A DNA stretch of 64,000 nt from Parashewanella sp965200795 (GCA_965200795.1 CBDAVB010000003.1:1-64000); one strand, 5' to 3'. Counted from the first letter of the stretch, positions 16,566-26,003 are shown. Numbers and translations are program-made. Notes: generated from the sequence alone by a model not told the origin.

Positions 16566-16712
16566 GCTGCCGGTAAGTTTTCTGAAAATTAAGGGGTTCA
16601 GGTTTAGTGCTATACAAGGCGTTACAAAAGGCGCATAGTTCTGATTGTGTGACTGGAGCTAAAACACGGGAGTGCGCCGGAACCGGACGCCGGAATTATG
16701 GTCAGCTACTTT
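16566..16712. repeat. MITE-like inverted-repeat element (copy c), in the zwf leader
   Basis: Left part GCCGGTAAGTTTTCTG and right end TTATGGTCAGCTACTT match the family ends; the interior is more diverged. It ends about 5 nt before the zwf ribosome site AGGAG, so it is transcribed as leader RNA if the promoter lies at or above the operator near 16460. The rest of the 500-bp hexR-zwf gap holds the two operator candidates. Confidence 0.65.
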
Positions 16713-16724
16713 TAAATAGGAGCG

Positions 16725-18206
16725 ATGTTCGCAATGGGCAAAAAAGCATCAGAAATCAAAGCATGTGATTTTGTTTTATTCGGTACTAAAGGTGACTTGG
16801 CAAGAAGAAAATTATTGCCGTCATTATATCAACTCGATAAAGCCGGATTTCTTTCCTCAGAAACTCGCGTTATTGGTGTCGCGAAAGATGATTTCTCGCG
16901 GCAGCAATTTCATGAGCTGGTTACAACAGCGTTAAACACCTTTGTTAAAGAAGAGCTGTGTGATGAAACGCTTAAGCGTTTTGTTGAGCGCTGCCATTAT
17001 ATAGGCACAAACTTCGCCGAAGACGAGGGGTACTCAAAATTCCATGATTTGCTGGATTCAAGTCGGCGCGTTCTGGTGAACTATTTTGCGACGCCGCCCG
17101 CGATCTTCGGTGATATTTGCCGCTGCTTAAAACATCAGAACCTCATTACCCCTGAAACACGAGTCGTATTAGAAAAGCCGGTTGGTCACGATTTAGAATC
17201 ATCTCAGGTGATCAACAATCAGGTTTCCGCTTATTTTGATGAATCACAAGTTTACCGAATCGATCATTACCTGGGTAAAGAAACGGTTCAAAACCTGATA
17301 GCGCTTCGCTTTGCTAATTCGCTGTTTGCCTCCAAGTGGGACAACCGCACGATTGACCATGTTCAGATTACCGTAGCGGAGGAGGTGGGTATTGAAGGCC
17401 GCTGGGGTTACTTCGATAAAGCCGGTCAGATGCGCGATATGATCCAGAACCATCTGCTGCAAGTGTTAACTTTAGTCGCGATGGATCCGCCGCTGAACCT
17501 GGACGCCGACAGTATCCGGGACGAAAAAGTTAAGGTACTGAAATCTCTGCGTCCGATAAACGAAAATAACGTCTTCGAAAATACCGTTCGCGGTCAGTAC
17601 AGCACTGGTTTCTTAAACGGTAAGGCGGTTCCGGGATATCTTGACGAGGAAGGCGCGAACACCGCCTCAAACACTGAAACTTTTGTCGCGCTTCGGGTGG
17701 ATATTGATAACTGGCGCTGGGCGGGCGTGCCTTTCTATTTACGCAGCGGTAAGCGTATGCCGTTCAAGAGTTCTGAAATTGTGGTTTATTTTAAAAATCC
17801 GCCGCATAATTTATATCGTTCAAGTTACCGCAACCTGCCGCCGAATAAACTGACTATACGTCTGCAGCCCCATGAGGGCGTGGAAATTCAGATGATAAAT
17901 AAAGTGCCGGGTTTGCAGCAAAAACAAAGATTACAGACGACCAAGCTGGATTTGAGTTTTTCTGACACCTTCAAAAATGAACGCATCGCTGACGCTTATG
18001 AACGTCTTTTACTGGAAGCTATGTCAGGCGAACAGGCGTTGTTTGTCCGCCGGGACGAGGTTGAGCAGGCCTGGAGCTGGGTTGACGGTATTATCGAGGC
18101 CTGGGAGGACAGCGGTGAAAAGCCGAAACCTTACCCGGCGGGCTCATGGGGGCCCGTAGCTTCAGTGGCATTAATCAGTAAAGACGGTCGTTCCTGGGAT
18201 GAATAG
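16725..18206 (+). CDS. zwf: Glucose-6-phosphate 1-dehydrogenase
   Basis: Oxidises glucose 6-phosphate to 6-phosphogluconolactone with NAD(P)+. The protein has 493 residues. The N-terminal nucleotide loop is FGTKGDLARRKLLPSLY; the usual GASGDL/GATGDL is GTKGDL here. The active-site signature RIDHYLGKE is at residues 178-186 and MRDMIQNHLLQ follows near 240. Two starts compete: ATG at 16725 lies too close to AGGAG (2 nt) and ATG at 16734 (MGKKASEIK) is 11 nt away. It heads zwf-pgl-edd-eda with gaps of about 10-20 nt, a clear operon for the Entner-Doudoroff pathway opposite hexR. Confidence 0.96.
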   Translation: MFAMGKKASEIKACDFVLFGTKGDLARRKLLPSLYQLDKAGFLSSETRVIGVAKDDFSRQQFHELVTTALNTFVKEELCDETLKRFVERCHYIGTNFAEDEGYSKFHDLLDSSRRVLVNYFATPPAIFGDICRCLKHQNLITPETRVVLEKPVGHDLESSQVINNQVSAYFDESQVYRIDHYLGKETVQNLIALRFANSLFASKWDNRTIDHVQITVAEEVGIEGRWGYFDKAGQMRDMIQNHLLQVLTLVAMDPPLNLDADSIRDEKVKVLKSLRPINENNVFENTVRGQYSTGFLNGKAVPGYLDEEGANTASNTETFVALRVDIDNWRWAGVPFYLRSGKRMPFKSSEIVVYFKNPPHNLYRSSYRNLPPNKLTIRLQPHEGVEIQMINKVPGLQQKQRLQTTKLDLSFSDTFKNERIADAYERLLLEAMSGEQALFVRRDEVEQAWSWVDGIIEAWEDSGEKPKPYPAGSWGPVASVALISKDGRSWDE

Positions 18207-18215
18207 GTAAATACG

Positions 18216-18917
18216 ATGAAAGAAACCGTTTTTAAATCTTTTGATGACGCGGCGCAACTCGCTGAAAAATTGGCGGAAAACATTGCCGGTCTGCTTCAAG
18301 AGGGCATCGACGCGAGAGGCGAGGCGGGTTTAGTCGTTTCCGGCGGCTCAACACCGGTGCGGCTGTTTAAGTTACTGAGCCAGAAACAAATCGACTGGTC
18401 AGATGTTTATATCACGCTTGCCGACGAGCGTTGGGTGGATACTGATTCAGACGCGTCGAACGAAGCTCTGGTTAACAAGCATCTTTTGCGGCACCGGGCG
18501 GCATCAGCTAAGTTCACGGGATTGAAGAATAGGTTCACTGCCGCGAAAGACGGTGTGAACATGACGGCCGGGAGATTAGATCATTTCCCTGAACGCTTTG
18601 ACGTTGTGATTCTTGGTATGGGCAATGACGGCCATACCTGCTCCTGGTTCCCGTGCGCGAAAAAAGCGGAATTAGATTACGCGCTGACGACTCAGGCGCC
18701 GGTTGCCGCGGTAACACCGACTTCAGCGCCTCATGAGCGAATTACGCTGACTCAGTCGAGAATTTTATCCGCCCGGCAAATCTTCGTGCATTTAGTCGGA
18801 GAACAAAAGCTGACGGTTTATCGTCAGGCATTAGAAAACAATGACATTTATGCAATGCCGATACGCGCGGTTTTAAGTCAAAACAAAACCCCCGTAGATG
18901 TGTATTGGAGTGCCTAA
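18216..18917 (+). CDS. pgl: 6-Phosphogluconolactonase
   Basis: Hydrolyses 6-phosphogluconolactone to 6-phosphogluconate, the second step of the operon's pathway. The 233 residues carry the DevB/Pgl blocks VVSGGSTPVRLFKLL, ADERWVDTDSDASNEALV and GMGNDGHTCSWFP. The last is usually GMGxDGHTASLFP, so Cys and Trp substitute for Ala and Leu. Start 9 nt after zwf; edd follows after 9 nt. Confidence 0.94.
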   Translation: MKETVFKSFDDAAQLAEKLAENIAGLLQEGIDARGEAGLVVSGGSTPVRLFKLLSQKQIDWSDVYITLADERWVDTDSDASNEALVNKHLLRHRAASAKFTGLKNRFTAAKDGVNMTAGRLDHFPERFDVVILGMGNDGHTCSWFPCAKKAELDYALTTQAPVAAVTPTSAPHERITLTQSRILSARQIFVHLVGEQKLTVYRQALENNDIYAMPIRAVLSQNKTPVDVYWSA

Positions 18918-18926
18918 GGAGGCAAA

Positions 18927-20753
18927 ATGCATTCAGTAGTTCAGTCTGTCACCGACAGGATCATCGGGCGCGGTAAAGAAACTCGCGCCCGCTATCTTGC
19001 GGCATTGAAGGATGCGAAATCACAAGGTGTGCACCGCAGTTCTTTGAGCTGCGGTAACTTAGCTCACGGATTCGCGGCATGTAAGCCGGATGATAAAAAT
19101 GCGCTGAGACATTTTAATAAAGCCAATATCGGTATTGTCACCGCATTTAACGACATGCTTTCCGCGCATCAGCCTTATGAGAAATATCCGGATGTGTTGA
19201 AAAAAGCTTGTCAGGAAGTGGGCAGTGTAGCTCAGGTCGCGGGCGGCGTGCCGGCTATGTGTGACGGCGTGACTCAAGGTCAGCCGGGCATGGAGCTGAG
19301 CCTGTTAAGCCGTGAGATTATTGCCATGGCATCGGCCGTCGGGCTTTCTCATAACATGTTTGACGGTGCCTTGTTACTGGGCATTTGTGACAAAATCGTA
19401 CCGGGTTTGCTCATCGGCGCGCTGAGTTTCGGTCATTTGCCTATGCTGTTTGTCCCGGCGGGTCCGATGAAATCGGGCATTCCGAATAAAGAAAAAGCCA
19501 AGATCCGCCAGCGGTTCGCTCAAGGCCTTATCGGTCGTGAAGAGCTGTTAGAAGCGGAATCGGCTGCTTACCACAGCGCGGGGACCTGTACGTTTTACGG
19601 TACCGCAAACTCTAACCAGCTGATGCTCGAAGTCATGGGATTACAGTTACCCGGTTCTTCGTTCGTTAACCCGGATGACCCGTTACGTGAGGCCTTAAAC
19701 AAAAAAGCCGCTCAGCAGGTTTGCCGTTTAACTGAAAGCAGCGGTCAGTACACACCGATCGGTGAAGTGGTTAACGAAAAGTCCGTCGTCAACGGTATCG
19801 TTGCCCTGTTAGCTACAGGCGGTTCAACAAACTTAACCATGCACATCGTGGCGGCGGCGAGAGCGGCCGGCATTATCGTAAACTGGGATGATTTCTCCGA
19901 GCTTTCTGACGTGGTTCCTTTACTTGCCCGTGTTTATCCGAACGGACACGCGGATATTAACCATTTCCACGCCGCCGGCGGAATGGCTTACTTAATCCGG
20001 GAGCTCCTTGATAACGGTTTACTGCACGAAGACGTGGCGACAGTGGCGGGTCAGGGGTTACGCGCTTATACCAGAGAACCGAAGATTCTTGACGGCGAGC
20101 TGACCTGGGTTGACGGCCCGGCTGAAAGTTTAGATAAAGAGGTGCTGACCTCGGCGGCGGAAGCATTTCAGCCTGACGGCGGCTTAAAGTTAATGAAAGG
20201 TAACTTAGGCCGCGCGGTAATTAAGGTTTCGGCGGTACAAGAGCGCAATCGTGTTGTTGAGGCGCCCGCGATTGTGATTAACGATCAAAACAAACTGAAA
20301 CAGATTTTTGACGCCGGCGGTTTGGACAGGGACTGCGTTGTCGTGGTTAAAGGTCAGGGGCCTAAAGCCAACGGTATGCCTGAGCTTCACAAACTGACGC
20401 CGCTGCTGGGCGCTTTGCAGGATAAAGGCTATAAAGTGGCTCTGTTAACTGACGGCCGTATGTCCGGCGCGTCCGGTAAGGTTCCCGCCGCGATTCACTT
20501 AACACCTGAAGCCATTGACGGCGGCCTGATCGGTAAAATTCAAGACGGTGATTTAGTCCGGGTGAACGGGGTGACGGGTGAGCTTAGCTTACTTGTCGAT
20601 GAAACTGAGCTTGCGGGACGCGCCGCTGAAAAAATTGATTTAAGACCGTCACGCTACGGAATGGGGCGTGAATTATTCGCAGCGCTGAGATCTAACTTCA
20701 GCAGCCCGGAAACCGGCGCGCGAAGCACTCAGGCTATCGATGAGCATTATTGA
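18927..20753 (+). CDS. edd: Phosphogluconate dehydratase
   Basis: Dehydrates 6-phosphogluconate to 2-keto-3-deoxy-6-phosphogluconate. At 608 residues it has normal length. It belongs to the IlvD/Edd family with an Fe-S cluster: cysteines in PAMCDGVTQGQPGMELSLL and GICDKIVPG, and the late block LTDGRMSGASGKVPAAIH are visible. The ribosome site is AAGGAGG, 5-6 nt before the ATG. The stop codon is 17 nt before the eda start. Confidence 0.96.
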   Translation: MHSVVQSVTDRIIGRGKETRARYLAALKDAKSQGVHRSSLSCGNLAHGFAACKPDDKNALRHFNKANIGIVTAFNDMLSAHQPYEKYPDVLKKACQEVGSVAQVAGGVPAMCDGVTQGQPGMELSLLSREIIAMASAVGLSHNMFDGALLLGICDKIVPGLLIGALSFGHLPMLFVPAGPMKSGIPNKEKAKIRQRFAQGLIGREELLEAESAAYHSAGTCTFYGTANSNQLMLEVMGLQLPGSSFVNPDDPLREALNKKAAQQVCRLTESSGQYTPIGEVVNEKSVVNGIVALLATGGSTNLTMHIVAAARAAGIIVNWDDFSELSDVVPLLARVYPNGHADINHFHAAGGMAYLIRELLDNGLLHEDVATVAGQGLRAYTREPKILDGELTWVDGPAESLDKEVLTSAAEAFQPDGGLKLMKGNLGRAVIKVSAVQERNRVVEAPAIVINDQNKLKQIFDAGGLDRDCVVVVKGQGPKANGMPELHKLTPLLGALQDKGYKVALLTDGRMSGASGKVPAAIHLTPEAIDGGLIGKIQDGDLVRVNGVTGELSLLVDETELAGRAAEKIDLRPSRYGMGRELFAALRSNFSSPETGARSTQAIDEHY

Positions 20754-20770
20754 TAATTAAGGAAGCGACA

Positions 20771-21415
20771 ATGATTAAACAAAATAACTGGTCAGTTCAG
20801 CCCGCGGATGTTTTTAAACGCAGCCCGGTTGTACCTGTTATGGTTATCAATAAAATCGAGCACGCCGTACCGCTGGCGAGAGCTTTGGTCGCGGGCGGCA
20901 TTAAAGTACTTGAAGTCACATTGAGAACGGATTGCGCGTTAGAGGCCATTACAAAAATCAAAGCTGAGGTGCCGGAGGCGATTGTCGGCGCCGGAACGGT
21001 TTTGAACGAAGCGGGGCTTGAGCAAGCCGTTAACGCCGGTTCTGAGTTTATTATTACTCCGGGCGCGACCACGCGCTTACTTGAGGCGGCGATGAGAGGG
21101 GATGTGCCGCTGATCCCGGGCGCGGCGACTATCTCTGAGGTAATGGCGGGTATGGACTTGGGTTACACTCACTTTAAGTTTTTCCCCGCCGAGGCTTCCG
21201 GCGGCGTTAAAGCGTTAAAAGCGTTTTCAGGTCCGCTTTGCGGTATTCGTTTCTGCCCGACAGGCGGCATTACGCCCGGCTCTTACAAAGATTATCTGGC
21301 GCTGCCCAATGTTGACTGTATCGGCGGCAGTTGGGTCGCGCCCACGGACGCGATGGAGTCAGGTGACTGGGAGCGAATCACTCAGCTCTGTAAAGACGCT
21401 GCAGAAGGTATTTAA
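20771..21415 (+). CDS. eda: KDPG aldolase
   Basis: Splits 2-keto-3-deoxy-6-phosphogluconate into pyruvate and glyceraldehyde 3-phosphate, completing the Entner-Doudoroff route. The product has 214 residues from ATG 20771, preceded by AAGGAAG; an in-frame TTG at 20750 overlapping edd is rejected. The active-site Glu (KVLEVTLRT) and the Schiff-base Lys (HFKFFPAEA) are present, with GAGTVL and PTGGITP as phosphate-binding loops. It is the last gene of the operon, followed by a terminator. Confidence 0.96.
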   Translation: MIKQNNWSVQPADVFKRSPVVPVMVINKIEHAVPLARALVAGGIKVLEVTLRTDCALEAITKIKAEVPEAIVGAGTVLNEAGLEQAVNAGSEFIITPGATTRLLEAAMRGDVPLIPGAATISEVMAGMDLGYTHFKFFPAEASGGVKALKAFSGPLCGIRFCPTGGITPGSYKDYLALPNVDCIGGSWVAPTDAMESGDWERITQLCKDAAEGI

Positions 21416-21436
21416 TCCCGCCCGCTTTTCGATATG

Positions 21437-21467
21437 AGCCGCCGCATTATAAGCAGCGGCTTTTTTA
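21437..21467 (+). terminator. Terminator of the zwf-eda operon
   Basis: Stem AGCCGC / GCGGCT with a GC-rich loop, followed by TTTTTT, about 20 nt after the eda stop. Confidence 0.8.
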
Positions 21468-21482
21468 TTGGTAAGGAATATT

Positions 21483-21878
21483 ATGCTGACCAAATTTAAT
21501 CTTGAGGATGCGGCGCAAATCTTTGTCGGCGCGTTCGCGCTGGGCGCGCCCGTTTCTTTTTCTGAGGAAGCGTGGCGGTTAGCTGAGACTCTGCCGGCGG
21601 TTAACTTCGCGCTGCTCATTGGTTTGTCACTTTTCTTTTTAGGCTTGTATGCCTATGAAAGTATGTTTGACAGACAAATCGCGGCCAGAAAAATCAGCTT
21701 TATCCTGCGAGTCAGTATTTGTTATTTAATTACGCTGATTGTTATCGCGTTAGTGTTGCTGTGTTTGAATAAATTGCCGCTGTTAAGTGAGCCGTTAATT
21801 GCGGTTAAACGTATACTGATTGTCAGTATGCCGGCTTCAATGGGAGCCATTGTGGTGGATAGCTTTGATAAAGAGTAA
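21483..21878 (+). CDS. DUF2391/TIGR02587-type membrane protein
   Basis: A 131-residue integral membrane protein with three or four spans (VNFALLIGLSLFFLGLY, ICYLITLIVIALVLLCL and a C-terminal IVSMPASMGAIVVD segment). The opening FNLEDAAQIFVGAFALGAPVSFSEEAW is typical of the family of unknown function DUF2391. Start chosen at 21483 because AAGGAA lies just before it; the earlier TTG at 21468 lacks a site. It is 13 nt upstream of a methyltransferase gene and probably cotranscribed with it. Confidence 0.75.
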   Translation: MLTKFNLEDAAQIFVGAFALGAPVSFSEEAWRLAETLPAVNFALLIGLSLFFLGLYAYESMFDRQIAARKISFILRVSICYLITLIVIALVLLCLNKLPLLSEPLIAVKRILIVSMPASMGAIVVDSFDKE

Positions 21879-21891
21879 GGAACGTCAGATA

Positions 21892-22485
21892 ATGCGGTTA
21901 AATCACTTTGAAAAGCGGGTTGTGAGTCATCCTCTCAGATTTTGGGTGCAGGACAAAATCGAGTTACCTTTTTTATTAAAGATGTTTTCTGAAAAGCCGG
22001 ATGAGGTCGGACACGCTCTGGAAATCGGCTGCGGCTTCGGTAACGGTGTCTCCCTGATCAAAACACACTTTGCGGCAAAGCAAATTACGGCAATCGATTA
22101 TGACCCGGAAATGGTTAAAGCTACCCGGTCACGCTATGAAGACGCAAGCTGGCTGGCCGTCGCCAATGCCGACGGCTCATGCCTGCCTTTCGAAACCGCC
22201 GCTTTTGATATGGTGTTCAATTTTGCCGTGTTTCACCATATCCCCGACTGGCAGCGGGCGGTGAAAGAAGTGTATCGGGTTTTAAAGCCTGACGGCTATT
22301 TTCTGATTGAGGATTTGTACCGGGCCGCGATTTGTAATCCGATATCAAGAAGGCTGTTCGAACACCCGCGATTTAACCGTTTTAATCATAATGAATTACT
22401 CAGTCAGCTCGCGCGGGCAGGCTTTAATGTCGAAAAGCAATATAACTTGCTGAACTTAGCCGGGAGCATCCTTGCCCGGAAATGA
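21892..22485 (+). CDS. Class I SAM-dependent methyltransferase (Methyltransf_11)
   Basis: A 197-residue cytosolic methyltransferase: motif I ALEIGCGFGNGVSLI, acidic loop AIDYDPEMV, motif III/IV DMVFNFAVFHHIPDW and VYRVLKPDGYFLIEDL. These are the blocks of the UbiE-like Methyltransf_11 group; the substrate cannot be named. The start at 21892 follows AAGGAACG; a longer frame back to 21820 overlaps the preceding gene and is rejected. Confidence 0.88.
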   Translation: MRLNHFEKRVVSHPLRFWVQDKIELPFLLKMFSEKPDEVGHALEIGCGFGNGVSLIKTHFAAKQITAIDYDPEMVKATRSRYEDASWLAVANADGSCLPFETAAFDMVFNFAVFHHIPDWQRAVKEVYRVLKPDGYFLIEDLYRAAICNPISRRLFEHPRFNRFNHNELLSQLARAGFNVEKQYNLLNLAGSILARK

Positions 22486-22495
22486 TTCGACTTCA

Positions 22496-23533
22496 GGGTA
22501 ACTGGTACCTGAAAATATCATCATCATCATTAAGGTAACCTGATGTGTGATTAATTTTTGGTAGGCATGACCATACCTTAGAATGTTTGGTTCTAAAAAA
22601 TCCTATCTGAAGGATACGATCATGCCTGTCGAAGATTTTATCATTTATGTTTACTGTTTAGTTGATGATTTTTACCAGAGAGAAATAACCACTCCCTTAA
22701 GAACCCGTGGTAGAGCTCCTAAACTCACTGATTCTGAAGTAATTACAATGGAAATTGTTGGGGAATGGACTGGGCATCACACAGATAAAGGAATTTGGGA
22801 GTATTTCAAAGGGTATTGGTTACCCTTGTTTCCCGATTTACCTGCTCGTTCACAGTTTGCCAGACAAGCAAGTAACCTTTGGAAAGTGAAGCAATTATTT
22901 CATCAGTACTTATGTCATCAACTCAGAGCAGATACTTGTGATGTTCATTTAATTGATGGGTTTCCCATTGAGTTTTGTAAACTTACTCGTGTCAGAAAAT
23001 GTAAAAGTTTTAAGGGATATGCAAGTTATGGCTACTGCGCCTCTAAGGATATGAAGTATTACGGATTTCATGGTCACCTTCTTGTAGATGAAAGAGGTAT
23101 CCCTGTGGAATTGACTTTAACCGCCGCAAATGTTGATGAACGTGATGCCGCCTATGAAATCATCAATAATATCAAAGGACTTTTAATTGGTGATAAAGGG
23201 CTTATTAGACCAATACTCAATAACGACTGCTCTGAAGCTGATATTGACTTACAAACTCCATTACGGAAAAACATGAAAGATAATCGTCCTAAGTGGGCGG
23301 TTAAACAACTAATGAATGTTCGAAGAAGGGTTGAAACAACCATAGGGCAACTTGTTAAATATTTTGATATTGAACATGTTAACTGTCGAGACTTATGGCA
23401 CTTAACCAGTCGAATGGGAAGAAAGGTATTAAGCTTAACCATTGGGGCTTACTTCAATATCGAGTTTGGCAGAGATGCAATGAAATTTGAGGAGATGTTG
23501 GCAATCTAATTACGCTACTGAACTTGCAACCCC
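22496..23533 (+). mobile_element. IS982-family insertion sequence
   Basis: The transposase is bracketed by imperfect terminal repeats: GGGTAACTGGTACCTGAA on the left and GGGGTTGCAAGTTCAG (reverse complement) on the right, sharing GGGT, C, GT and C at the same spacing. The boundaries are estimated and no target duplication was recognised. A different short palindrome begins directly at its right edge. Confidence 0.6.
22622..23509 (+). CDS. IS982-family transposase
   Basis: 295 residues from ATG 22622, which has GAAGGA upstream; an earlier ATG at 22583 lacks a site. IS982 blocks are PKLTDSEVITMEIVGEW, the catalytic Asp in VHLIDGFPIEFCK, FHGHLLVDERGIPVELTLT and a late Glu in RRRVETTIGQLVKYF. 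Intact and AT-rich compared with its neighbours, which suggests recent arrival. The single copy seen in this window. Confidence 0.93.
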   Translation: MPVEDFIIYVYCLVDDFYQREITTPLRTRGRAPKLTDSEVITMEIVGEWTGHHTDKGIWEYFKGYWLPLFPDLPARSQFARQASNLWKVKQLFHQYLCHQLRADTCDVHLIDGFPIEFCKLTRVRKCKSFKGYASYGYCASKDMKYYGFHGHLLVDERGIPVELTLTAANVDERDAAYEIINNIKGLLIGDKGLIRPILNNDCSEADIDLQTPLRKNMKDNRPKWAVKQLMNVRRRVETTIGQLVKYFDIEHVNCRDLWHLTSRMGRKVLSLTIGAYFNIEFGRDAMKFEEMLAI

Positions 23534-23534
23534 C

Positions 23535-23624
23535 GTCATTCCCGCATGTTGTAAGCGGGAATCCAGTGCCTTTTTGCTCGGAAAAAGAAAAAGACGCTGG
23601 ATTCCTGCCTTCGCAGGAATGACG
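23535..23624. repeat. CATTCC palindromic repeat
   Basis: A 90-bp imperfect palindrome: CGTCATTCCCGC and GGGAATCCAG on the left, CTGGATTCC and GCAGGAATGACG on the right. Such GTCATTCC...GGAATGAC units are widespread short interspersed repeats in proteobacteria. Fragments of the same kind occur near 25867, 36215 and 59050. It follows the Asp-box gene and may terminate it. Confidence 0.8.
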
Positions 23625-23636
23625 AAACAAACAATT

Positions 23637-25649
23637 TCAATGAGTTATAAAATCACACATTAGATTAAGGTATAAATTATTGCTGAATTCCATTATCTTC
23701 ATGGTGTTTTTTGAAACCAGTCCGTCATTTAACGCCGTCCAGTGACTTTGCGGATCAGAAATCGGTTTGGTGTAAACGCCGAATTTCGGAATTGTCACGT
23801 AAATTTGTCCCGCGTGCACTAACACATCGCTTATGGCCGGGGACGGATCCTCCAGGCTGAAAGGTAAGCCGGAACTGATATTGCGCCAGTGATCCGAAGT
23901 CAGATTCCGCTGATATATTCCGGTTCCGGCGCTGAACAATACATTTGAACTTTTATCAAAAGCCAGGTGTCTGATATCCTCCTGAGGCGGTATTTCCTGG
24001 CTGAAGTCCTGCCATGTCAGCCCGCTATCTAAACTGCGACTCACTCCTTCGTAGCCTATGGCGGCGTAAACGGCTTCTCCGTCGGTATTGATAAACTGAT
24101 GCGGCCATTGCCGTGTACCGTAGACGTAATCAGCGGATTTATCATCATCAGATATCAGGATGCCGTTTTTCAAATCGTTGATACCCAGCAGAGTGTTATT
24201 CCCGATATGACCGATTGATCGTATGCCGAAGAACCCGCCAGGGTTTATCGACTCGTTTAAGCATTTGTCAGGTAAATCAGGCAAAATGAGCTCAAAAGTC
24301 TTACCGCCGTCAGAGCTTTTTGTAACGCCGCAGTATTGAAAACCGGCATATAACGAATTGTTGCTCTGTGAGTATGAAAGCTGATAACCGACTCCGTAAT
24401 TACCATAATTACCGGGTATCTTATACCAGTCCGCTCCGTTTTTAGTGAGTTTGTATAACCCTGAGAATGCCTGCACATAAGCCGCATCGGGCGTGGACAG
24501 CATCGGTGCCCGAACGGAGCTTGGTATGCCGTCTAACCGCGTCCACTGTGATGTTTCCGGTGAGTACATTTTTACGCTTCCGCCCCATTCAACATCTAAA
24601 AGATTACCGTTAAAGACGGACAGGATCGGATAGGCTTTTTCTTGTTTAAGGATCAGTCGCCAGTCCGTACCGTTTTTTGTCATCCAGATGCCTTTTTCAG
24701 AAGACAAGTACATGCGCTGATTTTCGTCAACAGTAAAAGGAATAGAGAAATATAAAAAAGGAAACGGCGTGATTTTCAGGTTAAGTTTACTGACCTGCCA
24801 GTTTTCGCCGTCTTTGCTTTTTAAAACGGCGTTTCCGTCAGCCGTTCTGGCAAAGCTGTAAAAAGTATCACCGACGACGACCGTCGCTGAATTTTGATAG
24901 TTGTTTTTATCAGGAGCATCGGATTTACGCCATGTTTCACCCTGATCGGTACTGAAAAAAATTCCTTTGGGTTTTCCGTAACTGCCGGAGAAAGGCGTCA
25001 TCCCCGTGGTCGCAATGAGTATATTGTTATCGTTTGCTTTGATATCGGTAAACTCAGTGTCATTATCATCGTTCATTCCATTCGGCAGCTGAGCTTGTCT
25101 GAAGGTCTGACCCTGATTATCTGAGTAGTAAATTCTGCCTGAGGCGGAAACGACTAACCGGCCGCTGATGACTTCCATGGCGGGGCATTCATCTTCGAAT
25201 TTTCGCTGATTTTTGTCACCGTGATACAAAGGCGTGATGATACTGAAGTCATTATCCGTTTTGTAAAGCGCTGTGGGTGAACGGTAATAAGAGGCGGATT
25301 TACCCAGATAAATCAGATGATTTTTGTTATCAATAGCGATATCGCAAACATTAAGTGAATCTTTGTTTCGTACCTGCCGCCAGCCTGAGGCCGGATCTGA
25401 GCTTATCAGGGTTCTCGGGTGTGAATCGAAGCGATTGTCTAGCTGGCCGACGTAAATTTTTCCGTCGTTAATCACCACTTTTACCGGCGTACCGCCGTAA
25501 CCGACCTGCACTTGTTTCCAGGCGCCGGCACCGGCCGCGGAAGATGAGACTAATATTGTTGTCAGTATATAAGGTCTCAGGAAAAATATCTTTTGAGTAA
25601 ACCGGGATTGCTTTCGGGTCGCGGGATTTCGGGTTGTGAGAATAGTCAT
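23637..25649 (-). CDS. Exported Asp-box (BNR) beta-propeller protein
   Basis: A 670-residue protein with a basic N-terminus and a hydrophobic stretch (PYILTTILVSSSAAGAGA, residues about 26-43) that looks like a signal peptide, so export is likely. At least six Asp-box motifs are visible (SDNQGQTF, STDQGETW, SKDGENW, TKNGTDW, SSDGGKTF, SLDSGLTW), each following a beta-strand pattern typical of sialidase and VPS10/photosystem-assembly-like propellers. No sialidase FRIP motif or catalytic triad is recognised, so it is more likely a binding propeller than an enzyme. There is no obvious ribosome site at the chosen start. It stands alone, convergent with IS982. Confidence 0.7.
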   Translation of the reverse strand: MTILTTRNPATRKQSRFTQKIFFLRPYILTTILVSSSAAGAGAWKQVQVGYGGTPVKVVINDGKIYVGQLDNRFDSHPRTLISSDPASGWRQVRNKDSLNVCDIAIDNKNHLIYLGKSASYYRSPTALYKTDNDFSIITPLYHGDKNQRKFEDECPAMEVISGRLVVSASGRIYYSDNQGQTFRQAQLPNGMNDDNDTEFTDIKANDNNILIATTGMTPFSGSYGKPKGIFFSTDQGETWRKSDAPDKNNYQNSATVVVGDTFYSFARTADGNAVLKSKDGENWQVSKLNLKITPFPFLYFSIPFTVDENQRMYLSSEKGIWMTKNGTDWRLILKQEKAYPILSVFNGNLLDVEWGGSVKMYSPETSQWTRLDGIPSSVRAPMLSTPDAAYVQAFSGLYKLTKNGADWYKIPGNYGNYGVGYQLSYSQSNNSLYAGFQYCGVTKSSDGGKTFELILPDLPDKCLNESINPGGFFGIRSIGHIGNNTLLGINDLKNGILISDDDKSADYVYGTRQWPHQFINTDGEAVYAAIGYEGVSRSLDSGLTWQDFSQEIPPQEDIRHLAFDKSSNVLFSAGTGIYQRNLTSDHWRNISSGLPFSLEDPSPAISDVLVHAGQIYVTIPKFGVYTKPISDPQSHWTALNDGLVSKNTMKIMEFSNNLYLNLMCDFITH

Positions 25650-25710
25650 GAGTGAATTTTAAATGATTACCGTGAGAACCCGTACATTAACCAATGAGCT
25701 TACGGTTACC

Positions 25711-25740
25711 AAATAGCTAAGCGATATAGCTTAGCTATTT
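25711..25740. terminator. 12-bp perfect hairpin
   Basis: AAATAGCTAAGC - GATATA - GCTTAGCTATTT, a symmetrical hairpin with A- and T-rich bases at the foot of the stem. It sits between the RING gene stop (26004) and the Asp-box gene start (25649), and could end RING-gene transcription. The rest of 25650-26003 contains no credible gene. Confidence 0.6.
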
Positions 25741-26003
25741 TCGGTTAACGCCCCGGCTTTGTGTATCCGCGGGCCGTTCGCCGGCTTAGTAACAACGGAT
25801 TCAGCCGGCAATCGATACAAACGCGGTTTTTCTTTCCTTTGCCGCCTGATTCAAAACGTCACCTGTCATACCCGCGAAAGCGGGAAAAGAGATAACGACA
25901 GTTGTGTATGCCGTTCATCCGGCGACTTTCGCGAGATTAACCCAAGGCGCCGGTGTGACGTTTGCGCAGCCGCCGCGAACCTTTCCGCCGCGTCTCTTAT
26001 TTG

